A DNA stretch of 64,000 bases from NCBI GenBank assembly GCA_910584745.1, contig CAJUDG010000016.1, forward strand, positions 30,235 to 94,234, in the 5' to 3' direction. A program made the translations under genes and the position numbers. The notes under the pieces are model-generated. The model was not told where the DNA came from and did not search any database. It worked only from the letters and a program-made list of their open reading frames with translations. Positions 9,052 to 18,296 of this stretch are shown piece by piece (the first letter of the stretch is position 1; every line of letters starts with the position of its first letter). The stretch comes from an uncultured Eubacteriales bacterium. Its GTDB lineage: Bacteria; Bacillota; Clostridia; Oscillospirales; Acutalibacteraceae.

Positions 9052-10179
9052 ATGAAGATAATGCTTCTCACTGCCGCCACCGGCGGCGGACATATCCGCG
9101 CGGCCAACGCCATCGAGCAGTATATCCGGGAGAACACCCGCTGGGAGGTGGAGAACGTGGACTGCCTGAAGGCCGTGGGCAAGCTGCTGGACAAGACCGT
9201 CTGTGACAGCTACCTCTTTATGGCCAAGAAGGCTCCCATGCTCTTCGGCCGGCTGTATAAGCGGACCAACCGGGAGAATATGATCTCCCATTTGGTGCCG
9301 AAGCTCAGCGGTCTTTTCAGCAACCTTTTATATCCCACCATAGAGGGCTCCCGCCCGGACGTGATAATCACCACCCACCCCTTCGCGACGGAGATGGTGG
9401 CGGCTCTGAAGGCCGACAGGCTTGTAGCGGCGCCGCTTATCTGCATAATCACCGACTATGGGGCGCACCGCGCCTATATCGCCGACGAAGTGGACAGCTA
9501 TGTGGTGGCAAGCGATGACATGATACCCGAGCTTATGGAGTTCGGCGTGCCGAAAAAGAAGATCCACCCCTTCGGCATCCCTGTCCACGGCGTGTTCTTT
9601 GACCGCCAGGACCAGGGGATGCTCCTTCGGCAGCTGGGCCTGGACCCGGAGCTGCCCACCCTGCTGTTCATGGCCGGCAGCTTCGGCGTGTCCAATATCA
9701 TCAAGCTCTATAGGGACCTGGCCGAGACCAGGGTAAAGATGCAGATAATCGTCATAACCGGCCGCAACCAGAAGCTGTACGAGGCCTTCGAGAAGGAGAT
9801 AGGGGATAAGCCCCCCATCCCCACCCGGCTATTCTACTTCACTGACGAGGTGGAGAAGTATATGCACGCCGCGGACCTCTTAGTTACAAAGCCCGGTGGG
9901 CTAACCGTGTCCGAGGCCCTGGCCTGCAACCTGCCCATGGCGGTCTTCGACGCCATCCCCGGCCAGGAGGAGGACAACGCCAACTTCTTAAAGACCCACG
10001 ACATGTGCGTACGTATTGATAAGGACGGGAACTTCGCCCAGGAGATCTCCCAGCTCTTGCAGGAGAAAAAGCACCTTCAGGCCATGCGGGAGAACTGCGC
10101 GGGCTTTGACAAGTCCCAGTCCATCCCAAATATGCTGGAGCTCATCCGCCGCCTGACCCCCGTGGGGGCGCGGCCATGA
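9052..10179 (+). CDS. MGDG synthase-type glycosyltransferase (processive diacylglycerol glucosyltransferase-like)
   Basis: A 375-residue GT28/MurG-fold protein. The N-terminal acceptor domain opens with LTAATGGGHIRAANAI, the glycine-rich lipid-acceptor loop of the MGDG-synthase/UgtP family. The C-terminal domain holds the nucleotide-sugar motif TKPGGLTVSEALACNLPM (near residue 285). Family members glycosylate diacylglycerol at the inner membrane leaflet to make glycolipids or lipoteichoic acid anchors; that role is transferred by family. The ATG follows GGAG at good spacing. The stop overlaps the next gene's start by 4 bp. Confidence 0.88.
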   Translation: MKIMLLTAATGGGHIRAANAIEQYIRENTRWEVENVDCLKAVGKLLDKTVCDSYLFMAKKAPMLFGRLYKRTNRENMISHLVPKLSGLFSNLLYPTIEGSRPDVIITTHPFATEMVAALKADRLVAAPLICIITDYGAHRAYIADEVDSYVVASDDMIPELMEFGVPKKKIHPFGIPVHGVFFDRQDQGMLLRQLGLDPELPTLLFMAGSFGVSNIIKLYRDLAETRVKMQIIVITGRNQKLYEAFEKEIGDKPPIPTRLFYFTDEVEKYMHAADLLVTKPGGLTVSEALACNLPMAVFDAIPGQEEDNANFLKTHDMCVRIDKDGNFAQEISQLLQEKKHLQAMRENCAGFDKSQSIPNMLELIRRLTPVGARP

Positions 10180-10880
10180 GCTTCACTCCGGCGGACTACG
10201 CCGCCATCCCTGAGAAATTCTCAGAGCTCTCCGACCCCAAGTACAAGGCCTTCAACGAGAGCCTTATCCCCGGCGCCTCCACCGCCTACGGCGTGCGGGT
10301 CCCGGCCATCCGAAATATTGCCCGGTCCATAATAAAGTCTGACCCCGCGGGATTCCTCTCTGTCAGCGTCCCGGGCTCCTATGAGGAGATAATGCTCCGG
10401 GGTATGGTGATAGCGGGCATGAAGCTGCCCGTCTCCGACAAGCTGCCCCTTATCGAAGGGTTTCTCCCCCTTATTGACAACTGGGCCGTCTGCGACACCT
10501 TCTGCGGGGACATAAAACTGCGCTCTCCCGAAGAGAAGCGGCTGATGTGGGAGTTTATGGAGCCCTTCTTTTACGATCCCCGGGAGTTCTACGCCCGCTT
10601 TTCCCTGGTGATGTTCCTGGGACATTTTGTAGAGCCGGACTACATATTGCGTGGTCTCGAAGCTATCGAGGCCCTGACCCAGGAACAGTATTACGTGCGC
10701 ATGGCCGCGGCCTGGGCGGTGTCCGTCTGCTATGTGAAATTCCCCAGGGAGACCCTGCCGCTCTTACAGCGCCGGACCCTTCCGAAATTCACACAGAACA
10801 AGTCCATCCAGAAGATACGCGAGTCGTACCGCGTGCCCAAAGAGGACAAGGACATGCTCCTACAGTACAAGCTCACCTGA
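10176..10880 (+). CDS. DNA alkylation repair protein (AlkD-like HEAT-repeat glycosylase)
   Basis: A 234-residue all-helical protein of the AlkC/AlkD family, which excises bulky or positively charged N3/N7-alkyl purines without base flipping. The N-terminus (YKAFNESLIPG...GVRVPAIRNIAR) and the repeated Trp/Asp helices (IDNWAVCDTFCGDIK; YYVRMAAAWAVSVCYVKFP) match the family. The start overlaps the glycosyltransferase stop (ATGA), so it is translationally coupled, although the functions look unrelated. Its 3' end overlaps the convergent protease gene by 8 bp. Confidence 0.88.
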   Translation: MSFTPADYAAIPEKFSELSDPKYKAFNESLIPGASTAYGVRVPAIRNIARSIIKSDPAGFLSVSVPGSYEEIMLRGMVIAGMKLPVSDKLPLIEGFLPLIDNWAVCDTFCGDIKLRSPEEKRLMWEFMEPFFYDPREFYARFSLVMFLGHFVEPDYILRGLEAIEALTQEQYYVRMAAAWAVSVCYVKFPRETLPLLQRRTLPKFTQNKSIQKIRESYRVPKEDKDMLLQYKLT

Positions 10881-11688
10881 TGGCCAGCGCCTGGCGGCCC
10901 TGGGCCTCATAGGCCCTCTCCGCGGCTTTTTTCTCATAGGCCACGGTCTTCCCCTCCAGCGGGTCGTTAAAGAGATACTCCCCCTCCCTCTCGCCCACCA
11001 GCAGCAGGCAGTGCTCGGGCCTTATCCAGTCGAACTGCCGGCCCGAGCCCTCCACGGTCAGGGTCTCGCCATACCTGGGCTCCTCCATGCCCTGGGTGGC
11101 CCAGACCATCACCGGTATGCCCTTTGCTATGTAGCTGTCCGCAAGCTCCGCCATGTCCAGCCCGCAGAGGTCCAGCACCTCCCGCTCTGAGCCGTGGTCC
11201 TTCAGCACCGCCAGAACGGCGCTTTTGATGACCGGGGCATAGCAGCCCCAGCCGCCCTCTGAGCGGGGATCCCCCAAAAAGCACTCGTCGGGGTCCGCGC
11301 AGAGGTACTCCGCGTTGACGCTGTACGGGGCCTCGCCGTTGCTCTCATAAGGAGCGCTGCCTTTTGGCAGGTATAGGTCCACAAAGTCGCCAGCCGAGAT
11401 GTCCACCCCCGCGTAGTTCAGCGCCATCACCGCCGTCACGCTCTCGCAGCCCGTGGGGAACTCCCCCCGCTGGTCCAGGCAGGAGACCTCCAGCACCCTA
11501 TATTCCGGCTGTTCCGCTGCCTCATTTGCGGCTCCCTCCGGGGGCTCCTCCACAAAGCCCAGCATTCCGCCTATCACCATGCCAATGATGAACACCAGAG
11601 CTACGGCCCAGGCAAGGCCCAGCAGCTTCACGCTCCAGTGCACCCTGAATCTGGGGTATTCCGCGCATTTCAAGCTCTCTTTTTGCAT
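10873..11688 (-). CDS. Membrane-anchored C39-like cysteine peptidase
   Basis: A 271-residue protein with one N-terminal membrane segment (about residues 22-45) and an extracytoplasmic peptidase_C39_2-like domain. The probable nucleophile is the Cys in PTGCESV. The His is in HCLLLVG and the Asp in FNDPLEG, matching papain-like Cys-His-Asp order. A conserved SxLDQRGEFP segment precedes the catalytic Cys. Such proteins occur widely in Clostridia; their substrates are unknown. There is no ABC transporter next to it, so it is not a bacteriocin-type C39 exporter. Confidence 0.8.
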   Translation of the reverse strand: MQKESLKCAEYPRFRVHWSVKLLGLAWAVALVFIIGMVIGGMLGFVEEPPEGAANEAAEQPEYRVLEVSCLDQRGEFPTGCESVTAVMALNYAGVDISAGDFVDLYLPKGSAPYESNGEAPYSVNAEYLCADPDECFLGDPRSEGGWGCYAPVIKSAVLAVLKDHGSEREVLDLCGLDMAELADSYIAKGIPVMVWATQGMEEPRYGETLTVEGSGRQFDWIRPEHCLLLVGEREGEYLFNDPLEGKTVAYEKKAAERAYEAQGRQALAIR

Positions 11689-11755
11689 ATTTTCTCCTCC
11701 TCTCTATATTATTAGACGCGCCATTTCCCCAAAAGGTAAGGGCCTGTACATAAAA

Positions 11756-11782
11756 AAGAGACCGGCCAAAAGCCAGTCTCTT
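11756..11782 (-). terminator. Terminator of the M23 peptidase gene
   Basis: An AAGAGAC-GGC / GCC-GTCTCTT hairpin lies 12 bp past the M23 stop. On the minus strand it is followed by TTTTTT; on the plus strand there is also a T-rich stretch, so it may work both ways. Confidence 0.8.
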
Positions 11783-11793
11783 CTATTTTTATC

Positions 11794-13026
11794 TTACCCG
11801 AACAGGAATGGCCTTGGGTTTACCCTGGTCCCGTTCTCCCAGACCTCAAAGTGCAGGTGGGGCCCGGTGGAGTCGCCCGTGCTGCCCTCATAGCCGATGA
11901 CCTGTCCCTTGCTGACGTACTCGCCGGTGGACACCGCTGTGGCGCTCATATGGGCGTACAGTGTGCTGTAGGTATCGTTATGGTAGATATATACGTGATA
12001 TCCCCAGCCCCAGCCCCATTCGTCGGTATTGTTGGACCTGATAACTGTGCCGGACTCCGCCGCCACTATCTGCGTACCATATGCTCCGGCAATATCCATG
12101 CCGCCGTGGCCTCTGGCTCCGCCGTATTCGTCGGAGATATAGGTGACTCCCGGCAGAGGCCATGTGGGGTTGAACCCGGACACGCCGTTGGTGGTGCCGT
12201 CCGGCACCCAGTCCACGCTGCCGGTCTCACCGCCGCCGCCGTTGGCCGCGGCCTCTTGGCGCCTGCGTTCTTCCTCCTCCTGGCGCTTGCGCTCCTCCTC
12301 TATAAGGCGCTGTATCTCCTCGTCGCGCTTCTGTATCTCCTCGGCGTTCTGCTCAAGGGCGTGGTTGGTGTCGTTCTGCTTGCCCTGCAGCTCCTCTATG
12401 GCCTTGGCATTCTCCGCGTACAGCCCGTCCAGCTCACCTTGCTTGCGCTCCATGCTCTTTTTGAGCTCGGCCACCATCTGCTTCTCAGACTCGCACTCCT
12501 CGCGCTCGTTCTTTGTGGCGTCCATATAGTCGGTTATCTTGTTTATAAGCTCCTGGTCCCGCTTGCTCATGGTGTTCAGCATCTCAGAGCGCAGGGTGAA
12601 ATCCCCAAGGCTCTCGGAGTTCAGCAGCACCTCCAGGGTGCTGACGGTCCCGGCCCTATAGATGGCCGCCACCCGCTGCTTGAACTGGTCGATGGTGTCG
12701 GCTATCTCCTCCTCAGAGGCGTCCAGCTTCATTGTAAGCTCCTTGATGCTGGCGTTCAGCTCCTCTATATCGTTCCTGGCCGTGCGTATCTGGTTTTCAA
12801 GCACCCCTATCTGCTTCTCAAGGGTCTCCTGATACTCCTGCTTCTGGGCCTCATCGGCGCGCAGCTGCTCAAGCCTGTCCTGAAGCTCCTGCCGCTCGGC
12901 CTCAAGCTGGGCCTGCTCGGCCTCCACCTCGGCGGTGGTCCTTGCCATGGCCTCCAGGGGCATCATCATTAGCATGACCATTGCCATCAACAGGCACATA
13001 ATCCGCCTTCTGCGTATCATCTTCAT
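11794..13026 (-). CDS. Murein hydrolase activator/endopeptidase, EnvC-like M23 family
   Basis: A 410-residue exported protein. The N-terminal signal or anchor segment is about residues 8-28. A long coiled coil rich in Glu/Gln/Leu follows (about residues 30-255), and then a C-terminal lysostaphin-type M23 domain. Zinc ligands are visible in RGHGGMDIAG and in TGPHLHFEVW, with HMSATAV between, so the metal site looks complete. Domain order matches EnvC and FtsEX-associated hydrolases, which act in septal or spore peptidoglycan remodelling. It stands alone with its own terminator. Confidence 0.92.
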   Translation of the reverse strand: MKMIRRRRIMCLLMAMVMLMMMPLEAMARTTAEVEAEQAQLEAERQELQDRLEQLRADEAQKQEYQETLEKQIGVLENQIRTARNDIEELNASIKELTMKLDASEEEIADTIDQFKQRVAAIYRAGTVSTLEVLLNSESLGDFTLRSEMLNTMSKRDQELINKITDYMDATKNEREECESEKQMVAELKKSMERKQGELDGLYAENAKAIEELQGKQNDTNHALEQNAEEIQKRDEEIQRLIEEERKRQEEEERRRQEAAANGGGGETGSVDWVPDGTTNGVSGFNPTWPLPGVTYISDEYGGARGHGGMDIAGAYGTQIVAAESGTVIRSNNTDEWGWGWGYHVYIYHNDTYSTLYAHMSATAVSTGEYVSKGQVIGYEGSTGDSTGPHLHFEVWENGTRVNPRPFLFG

Positions 13027-13220
13027 AGCTGTATCATCCTTCCTAAAAGGGGAATCTTCGTATTAGGGCTTCGTCCGTATAGCCCATATTATAGCCCATT
13101 GCGGCCCATTCTTTTTTCCTTTTAGGAATTAAAACTGTAAACAAATGGTTAACGGCCCATGTTGCGCAGAAGCTCCCGCCCCATGTCAAGACCTTGGGGG
13201 CCTTATACGGGCGGGATAAC

Positions 13221-13463
13221 CTATAGTCTTCTCCGGCTGCTGCGGTAGTCCTTTCTGTGGGGCGGCGGTGTGTAAAGCCCCGAATGTCTTATCTGCCGGC
13301 GCTGGTCCCCTACCGGCACGGTGACCCTTACGCACTCCCGCCTGCCACCAAGCAGCACGGCCATCATGACGCAGAGCACCCCCAGCAGCACGGCTCCCCA
13401 GCCGCCGTACCCCACGGCCCTGCAAAGGCTTTCCAACGCTTCCATTATCTCCACCTCCGTCAC
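13221..13463 (-). CDS. Small membrane protein downstream of SpoIIP
   Basis: An 80-residue protein with one hydrophobic segment (WGAVLLGVLCVMMAVLLGG, about residues 22-40) and a very basic cytoplasmic tail rich in Arg/Ser/Tyr. The start overlaps the stop of the preceding 87-residue gene by 4 bp. I do not recognise a family. The operon position behind spoIIP suggests sporulation-stage expression; this is inference. Confidence 0.6.
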   Translation of the reverse strand: MTEVEIMEALESLCRAVGYGGWGAVLLGVLCVMMAVLLGGRRECVRVTVPVGDQRRQIRHSGLYTPPPHRKDYRSSRRRL

Positions 13464-13723
13464 TTATGGGGAATACACATGAAATCGCACAAAAAGCACC
13501 AGGCCCGGTCCAGGTCCGTCACGTCCCAGGTCTCTCTGTGCCCGAAGGCCTTTACCGTCAGGTTCGTCCGGTAGGGGCCCCGGTCCACCCTGGCCACGGG
13601 GGCATCGTCTCCGAAGCTGAGTTTTCTCCCCTCATAGTCCACCATGAGCAGCCCCGCCCCGGTCAGAAACACGAACATACCTATGCCGAACCCCAGCCAG
13701 AACGCTCTCCAGTCACGCCTCAT
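13460..13723 (-). CDS. Small membrane protein between spoIIP and an 80-aa ORF
   Basis: An 87-residue protein with a single N-terminal membrane segment (FWLGFGIGMFVFLTGAGLL, about residues 8-26) and a soluble remainder containing a Tyr/Thr/Asp-rich stretch and three Cys near the end. It begins 52 bp after spoIIP and is coupled by a 4-bp overlap to the next small gene. No family is recognised. Codon usage and ribosome site look native. Confidence 0.62.
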   Translation of the reverse strand: MRRDWRAFWLGFGIGMFVFLTGAGLLMVDYEGRKLSFGDDAPVARVDRGPYRTNLTVKAFGHRETWDVTDLDRAWCFLCDFMCIPHK

Positions 13724-13775
13724 CTTGGCCGCGCCCCCTTCCGTTTAAAGAGTAGCGTGGCCAATTTTACCGTGA

Positions 13776-14867
13776 TTATTCCAGCCCCAGCAAAGTTTCT
13801 GCCAATATCTCCCCCAGCAGCCGGCCGGTATACTTGGCCTCCGCCGCCGTATTCACCTCGGTGCCCACCTCGATGAGCATGGAGCCTCTGGTTGCGTTCA
13901 TATTGTACTTGCTGTTGGAAAAATTCAGCGGGCGCATAAGCCCCGGATATAGCTCCTGGGCCTTCTGCTGTACCCTTAAGATAAGCCGCAGGTTCCACTC
14001 CCAGTCAGGGAAATCCCCCCACTCCCCACTGGCGTCGCACCCCGCCAGCAGCATGGCCTGGGCCGCGTTCCTGCCCCCTATCTGGGCCGTGGGCTTATAC
14101 TTCACCCCCTCCTCGGTGGTCATGGAGTCCCTGTGCAGGTCTATGGTCACCTGTATGCCCGGGTGTTCAGAGAGGTTCTTCTGTATCACTTCCCAGGACC
14201 GGGAATACGAGCCGTTATACTGAAGGTCGTTCACCGTCTTGTCGTGCACCGCCCCTATGCCCCGGGCCTCCAGTTCCCGGGCCAGCTCCTCACCGGCGGC
14301 CACCACGCTCATGTCCTGGTTCTGGGTGCGGGTCTCCATGTCCGTATAGTAGAACCCCGGGGCGCTCTCGGAATAGGCCTCGCTGGTGTGGGTGTGGTAT
14401 ATGAGCACTTCAACGCTGCCGTCGCCCTTTATGTGCACGTCCGGGCTCTCAGAGAGCTCCGCCAAAAGATCTGTCCCCGACTCCGTGCTGTCCCGCACGA
14501 AGAAGTTGTCGATAGGGGTCCCCCCGTCCAAGAGTATCTCCTCCACCGGCCCGCTGTTCCTGTTTGGGTCCGGGGTGGCGGTAAAGCCCGGCAGCAGGTC
14601 GCTGTGGAAGGGCACCACCCCGTCGTCGGGCAGCGAGCCGTCGCTGTGTATCTCCCGCTCCACCGCGCCGCTGTACTCCGGCCGGGAGATACTCTCCTCC
14701 GGGGCCTTTGTGGGCCCGCTCTCCACCCCCATGCCTGCGGCCAGCAGAAAGGCCTCGCCGCCCTTCTCCAAAAACCACTCCCTCAGGCTGTCCGCCGCGC
14801 ACCAAACGCAGACGCAGACGCTGATGAATATGGCAAGCCTCTTAACAAATCCTGTCAGTCTCTGCAA
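13776..14867 (-). CDS. spoIIP: Stage II sporulation protein P
   Basis: A 363-residue SpoIIP, the amidase/endopeptidase that, with SpoIID and SpoIIM, degrades septal peptidoglycan to drive engulfment in the mother cell. There is an N-terminal membrane anchor (about residues 9-28). The catalytic domain holds the metal-binding motifs EVLIYHTHTSEAY (near residue 160) and TIDLHRDSM (near residue 245), ending with EVGTEVNTAAEA. The start is TTG at 14867 with GAGGGG 6 nt upstream; no in-frame ATG is better placed. Its presence is strong evidence that the organism can sporulate. Confidence 0.93.
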   Translation of the reverse strand: MQRLTGFVKRLAIFISVCVCVWCAADSLREWFLEKGGEAFLLAAGMGVESGPTKAPEESISRPEYSGAVEREIHSDGSLPDDGVVPFHSDLLPGFTATPDPNRNSGPVEEILLDGGTPIDNFFVRDSTESGTDLLAELSESPDVHIKGDGSVEVLIYHTHTSEAYSESAPGFYYTDMETRTQNQDMSVVAAGEELARELEARGIGAVHDKTVNDLQYNGSYSRSWEVIQKNLSEHPGIQVTIDLHRDSMTTEEGVKYKPTAQIGGRNAAQAMLLAGCDASGEWGDFPDWEWNLRLILRVQQKAQELYPGLMRPLNFSNSKYNMNATRGSMLIEVGTEVNTAAEAKYTGRLLGEILAETLLGLE

Positions 14868-14919
14868 AACTTTCCCCTCTTTCTTTAATATCGTTCTTTA
14901 TTTGTTTACAATTTTCCCC

Positions 14920-14948
14920 TTGCGCGGGGCGGATAACTTTAGTATAAT
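14920..14948 (+). promoter_or_regulatory. Promoter of citrate synthase
   Basis: TTGCGC (14920-14925), 17-bp spacer, TATAAT (14943-14948). The -35 context TTTTCCCCTTGCGC is nearly the same as that of the tRNA-Leu promoter at 45579. Confidence 0.75.
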
Positions 14949-15005
14949 AAAGACTAACTTTAATTTTTTCACTGACAAACCTCATAAAAGAAAGGAGATT
15001 TGCCT

Positions 15006-16349
15006 ATGTCCATCTATTCCGAGATAAGGCCGGAGATAAAATCCCTGGCAAAGAGCTGTATAGACAACAGCCGCATCGACCCGGAGCTCTACACCCGCTA
15101 TGACGTAAAGCGCGGCCTTCGCGACCTCAACGGCAAGGGCGTGCTCACGGGCCTGACAAATATTTCCGAGATAGTATCTTCAAAGACCGTGGACGGAAAG
15201 TCCGTCCCCTGCGAGGGCAAGCTGTACTTCAGGGGCTACGACATCGAGGAGCTTATCCGCCGCCAGCCCAAGGAGGACAATTTCGGCTTCGAGCGCATAG
15301 CCTACCTGCTGCTCTTCGGGAACTATCCCGACGGCCCGAAGCTCACGGAGTTCTGCGAGCTTTTGTCCTTCTACCGCACCCTGCCCACCAGCTTTGTCCG
15401 GGACATCATCATGAAGGCCCCCAGCGGCGACATGATGAACACCCTGGCAAGATCCGTGCTGACCCTATATTCATATGACGAGGACGCCGAGGATATTTCT
15501 ATCCCCAACGTCCTGCGGCAGTGTTTGCAGCTTACAGCCCTGTTCCCCCTTCTGTCCGTCTACGGCTATCAGGCCTACAGGCACTATCACGACGGCCAGA
15601 GCCTCTTTATACATCAGCCCGACCCCAAGCTCTCCACGGCGGAGAACATCCTGCGCATACTGCGCCCGGACTGTAAATACACCGCCCTCGAGGCCAAGGT
15701 TCTGGACATCGCCCTGATACTCCACGCCGACCACGGCGGCGGCAATAACTCCACCTTCACCACCCACGTTGTCACCTCGTCGGGCACGGACACCTACTCT
15801 GCCATCGCCGCGGCCTTGGGCTCCCTAAAGGGCCCCAAGCACGGCGGCGCAAACATAAAGGTTGTAAAGATGTTTGAGGACATCAAGGCCCATGTGAAGG
15901 ACTGGGAGGACGACGATGAGATAAGCGCCTATCTCTTAAAGCTCCTGCATAAGGAGGCCTTTGACAAGTCCGGCCTCATCTACGGCATGGGCCACGCGGT
16001 CTACTCCATCTCCGACCCCCGCGCCAAGACCATGGCAAGCTTCGTAGAGGGGCTCTCAAAGGAGAAGGGCCGCGCGGCGGAGTATAAACTCTATGAGAAG
16101 GTAGAGCGCCTGGCAGTGGAAGCCATCACCAGGGACCGCAAGATATATAAGGGCGTCTCGGCCAACGTAGACTTCTACAGCGGGTTCATCTACAGTATGC
16201 TGGACCTGCCCATGGAGCTGTACACCCCCATCTTCGCCATCTCAAGGATAGCGGGCTGGAGCGCCCACCGCATCGAGGAGCTTGTAGGCGGCGGGAAGAT
16301 AATCCGGCCCTCTTACAAGGCCGTGCAGGAGCACAGAGAGTTTGAGTAA
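15006..16349 (+). CDS. gltA: Citrate synthase
   Basis: A 447-residue citrate synthase (oxaloacetate + acetyl-CoA to citrate). Active-site signatures are present: the His in LHADHGGGNNSTF, the His in KGPKHGGAN and the Asp in NVDFYSG. The protein is longer at the N-terminus than the minimal bacterial form, as in many Clostridia. The start is ATG 15006, 8 nt after AGGAG; an in-frame TTG two codons earlier is too close to the ribosome site. No aconitase or isocitrate dehydrogenase gene is adjacent, so it serves glutamate synthesis rather than a full cycle, as far as the window shows. Monocistronic between its promoter and terminator. Confidence 0.95.
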   Translation: MSIYSEIRPEIKSLAKSCIDNSRIDPELYTRYDVKRGLRDLNGKGVLTGLTNISEIVSSKTVDGKSVPCEGKLYFRGYDIEELIRRQPKEDNFGFERIAYLLLFGNYPDGPKLTEFCELLSFYRTLPTSFVRDIIMKAPSGDMMNTLARSVLTLYSYDEDAEDISIPNVLRQCLQLTALFPLLSVYGYQAYRHYHDGQSLFIHQPDPKLSTAENILRILRPDCKYTALEAKVLDIALILHADHGGGNNSTFTTHVVTSSGTDTYSAIAAALGSLKGPKHGGANIKVVKMFEDIKAHVKDWEDDDEISAYLLKLLHKEAFDKSGLIYGMGHAVYSISDPRAKTMASFVEGLSKEKGRAAEYKLYEKVERLAVEAITRDRKIYKGVSANVDFYSGFIYSMLDLPMELYTPIFAISRIAGWSAHRIEELVGGGKIIRPSYKAVQEHREFE

Positions 16350-16355
16350 AAATGT

Positions 16356-16383
16356 AGAGCCCCCAGTCAAAGCCGGGGGCTCT
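16356..16383. terminator. Bidirectional terminator between citrate synthase and asnB
   Basis: A perfect 9-bp stem AGAGCCCCC/GGGGGCTCT between two convergent genes, 6 bp after the citrate synthase stop and 4 bp from the asnB stop. Confidence 0.8.
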
Positions 16384-16387
16384 TATC

Positions 16388-18211
16388 TTACCTATTCACA
16401 AAAAATTCCTTATACCAGACGAGGAACGTATACACCGTCCATACCCGCCTGCTGTTATCCTTCTTTCCGGCCCTATGATCGTCCAGCAGAGAGACCAGCT
16501 TCTCCGTGTCAAAGAACTCCCGGGCGGTCTCCCCGGTGAACTCCTCCTTCACCCTGTTATAATACTCGTCCTCCTTGAGCCAGACCCTTGTGGGCACCGG
16601 GAATCCCAGCTTCTTCTTCCCCGCCCACTTCTCGGGCATCCTTCTAAGCGCCGCCTTTCTCATGGCGAACTTGGTGTTCTCGCTGTTCACCCGGTACTTT
16701 GTGGGTATGCGCCCGGCAAGCTTCATTATCTCCTTGTCAAGGAAGGGAACCCTCAGCTCAAGGGAGTTCGCCATGCTCATCTTGTCGGCCTTTAGGAGTA
16801 TGTCCCCCACCATCCACATGTTCAGGTCCACGAACTGCATCCTGGTGACCGCGTCCTTGTCCCTCACCATGTCGTAGTAGGGCTTCACGAGCTCGCTGGG
16901 GTCCGGCACGCCCACGGGGCTTTTCAGTATCTCCCGGCGCTCCTTTTCCGTGAACATATAGGCGTTGCCGATAAAGCGCTCCTCAAGGGTCTTGCCCCTG
17001 CGCACCAGGAAGTTCAGCCCCCTATGTGCCGGAAGCAGCCCCGCCGCTTTTCCTATGAGCCTGCGTATGGGCATGGGTATCCTATCGTACCACTGCATTT
17101 CAAGAGGCTCCCTATAGATATTGTACCCGCCGAATATCTCGTCCGCGCCCTCGCCGGAGAGCACCACTTTAACATGTTTGCTGGCGGTATTGCACACAAA
17201 GTACAACGCCACCGCCGAGGGGTCCGCCAGGGGCTCGTCCATATGGTACTGTATCTTCCCGAAGTTCCCCCAGAACTCCTCTGGGGTTATGACCTTGCTG
17301 ATGTTCTTGACGGGTATCAGCTCCGAGAGCTCCTTGGCGTAGTTGGTCTCGTTATACCTCTCGCCGTTGTCGAAGCCCACTGTGAAGGTCTTGTCCACGT
17401 TGGCCGAGCAGGCCACATAGCTGGAATCCACTCCCGAGCTCAAGAAAGAGCCCACCTCCACGTCGCTGACCTTATGGGCCCGGACGCTGTCGTCAAACAC
17501 CTTCTCTATCTCGTCCACCCAGTAGTCCAGGGTCTTGTCCTCCTCGGCGTTAAACGTGGGAAGCCAGTAGCGGGTCATCTCCATCCTGCCGTCCCTATAG
17601 GTGAAATAGTGGGCTGGGGGAAGCTTGTACACGTTCTCAAAAAAAGTCTCCGGCCCGGGGGAATACTGGAAGCTGAGATAACTTTCAAGGGCCCGGCGGT
17701 TCAGCTCCTTCTTAAAGGCCGGATGCGGCAGAAAGCTCTTTATCTCAGAGCCGAACATGAACACCCCGCCCATCTCGGCATAGTAAAGGGGCTTTATCCC
17801 AAAGAAGTCCCTAGCCCCAAAGAGCTCTCCCCTCTCCTTGTCCCATATGGCGAAGGCGAACATCCCCCGCACCCGGTCCAGGATCTTTGGACCGTACTCC
17901 TCATAGCCGTGGAGTATCACCTCAGAGTCGGCCTCTGTCCTGAACCTATGCCCGGCCTCAATGAGCTCCCGCCGGATATCCCTATAGTTATATATCTCGC
18001 CGTTAAAGACCAGCGCCCTGCTTTCGTCCTCGTTCAGGATGGGCTGGCGGCCCCCCTCAAGGTCGATGATGGACAGCCTTCTGAAGCCCAGGGATATGCC
18101 CGGGGCCTCGTAGTAATGGGCGTCGTCCGGGCCCCTATGGGCTATGGCCGTGGTCATGGAGCGCAGCACGCCCTCATCCGGGTCCCCGGTGAAGCCAACA
18201 AATCCGCACAT
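16388..18211 (-). CDS. asnB: Asparagine synthetase (glutamine-hydrolysing)
   Basis: A 607-residue AsnB, which makes asparagine from aspartate, ATP and glutamine. The start is ATG 18211, not the GTG two codons upstream, because it places the catalytic Cys at position 2 (MCGFVGF), as required of class II glutamine amidotransferases. The glutaminase domain includes RGPDD and FNGEIYNY. The synthetase domain has the PP-loop LSSGVDSSYVA (about residue 255) and SGEGADEIFGGY. Length is typical. It is monocistronic with its own promoter. Confidence 0.95.
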   Translation of the reverse strand: MCGFVGFTGDPDEGVLRSMTTAIAHRGPDDAHYYEAPGISLGFRRLSIIDLEGGRQPILNEDESRALVFNGEIYNYRDIRRELIEAGHRFRTEADSEVILHGYEEYGPKILDRVRGMFAFAIWDKERGELFGARDFFGIKPLYYAEMGGVFMFGSEIKSFLPHPAFKKELNRRALESYLSFQYSPGPETFFENVYKLPPAHYFTYRDGRMEMTRYWLPTFNAEEDKTLDYWVDEIEKVFDDSVRAHKVSDVEVGSFLSSGVDSSYVACSANVDKTFTVGFDNGERYNETNYAKELSELIPVKNISKVITPEEFWGNFGKIQYHMDEPLADPSAVALYFVCNTASKHVKVVLSGEGADEIFGGYNIYREPLEMQWYDRIPMPIRRLIGKAAGLLPAHRGLNFLVRRGKTLEERFIGNAYMFTEKERREILKSPVGVPDPSELVKPYYDMVRDKDAVTRMQFVDLNMWMVGDILLKADKMSMANSLELRVPFLDKEIMKLAGRIPTKYRVNSENTKFAMRKAALRRMPEKWAGKKKLGFPVPTRVWLKEDEYYNRVKEEFTGETAREFFDTEKLVSLLDDHRAGKKDNSRRVWTVYTFLVWYKEFFVNR

Positions 18212-18242
18212 ATTCACGTCCCCCTTATTATCAAGTTTTTTT

Positions 18243-18271
18243 ATTATACCACACCCTCACCCGGATGGCAA
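18243..18271 (-). promoter_or_regulatory. Promoter of asnB
   Basis: Minus strand: TTGCCA (18271-18266), 17-bp spacer, TATAAT (18248-18243), about 30 bp ahead of the asnB start. Confidence 0.7.
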
Positions 18272-18296
18272 GAGATACCGCCTGTATTCCACATCA

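Noticed and set aside
8801..9052. Riboswitch between VanW and the glycosyltransferase
   Set aside because: The stretch is AT-rich but shows no conserved stem or aptamer sequence.
10873..11688. Bacteriocin processing peptidase
   Set aside because: The C39-like domain is a membrane-anchored exported protein with no ABC transporter or precursor peptide nearby.
13720..13998. Minus-strand frame overlapping the end of spoIIP
   Set aside because: It lies within spoIIP in another phase; the SpoIIP catalytic end is clearly the coding frame.
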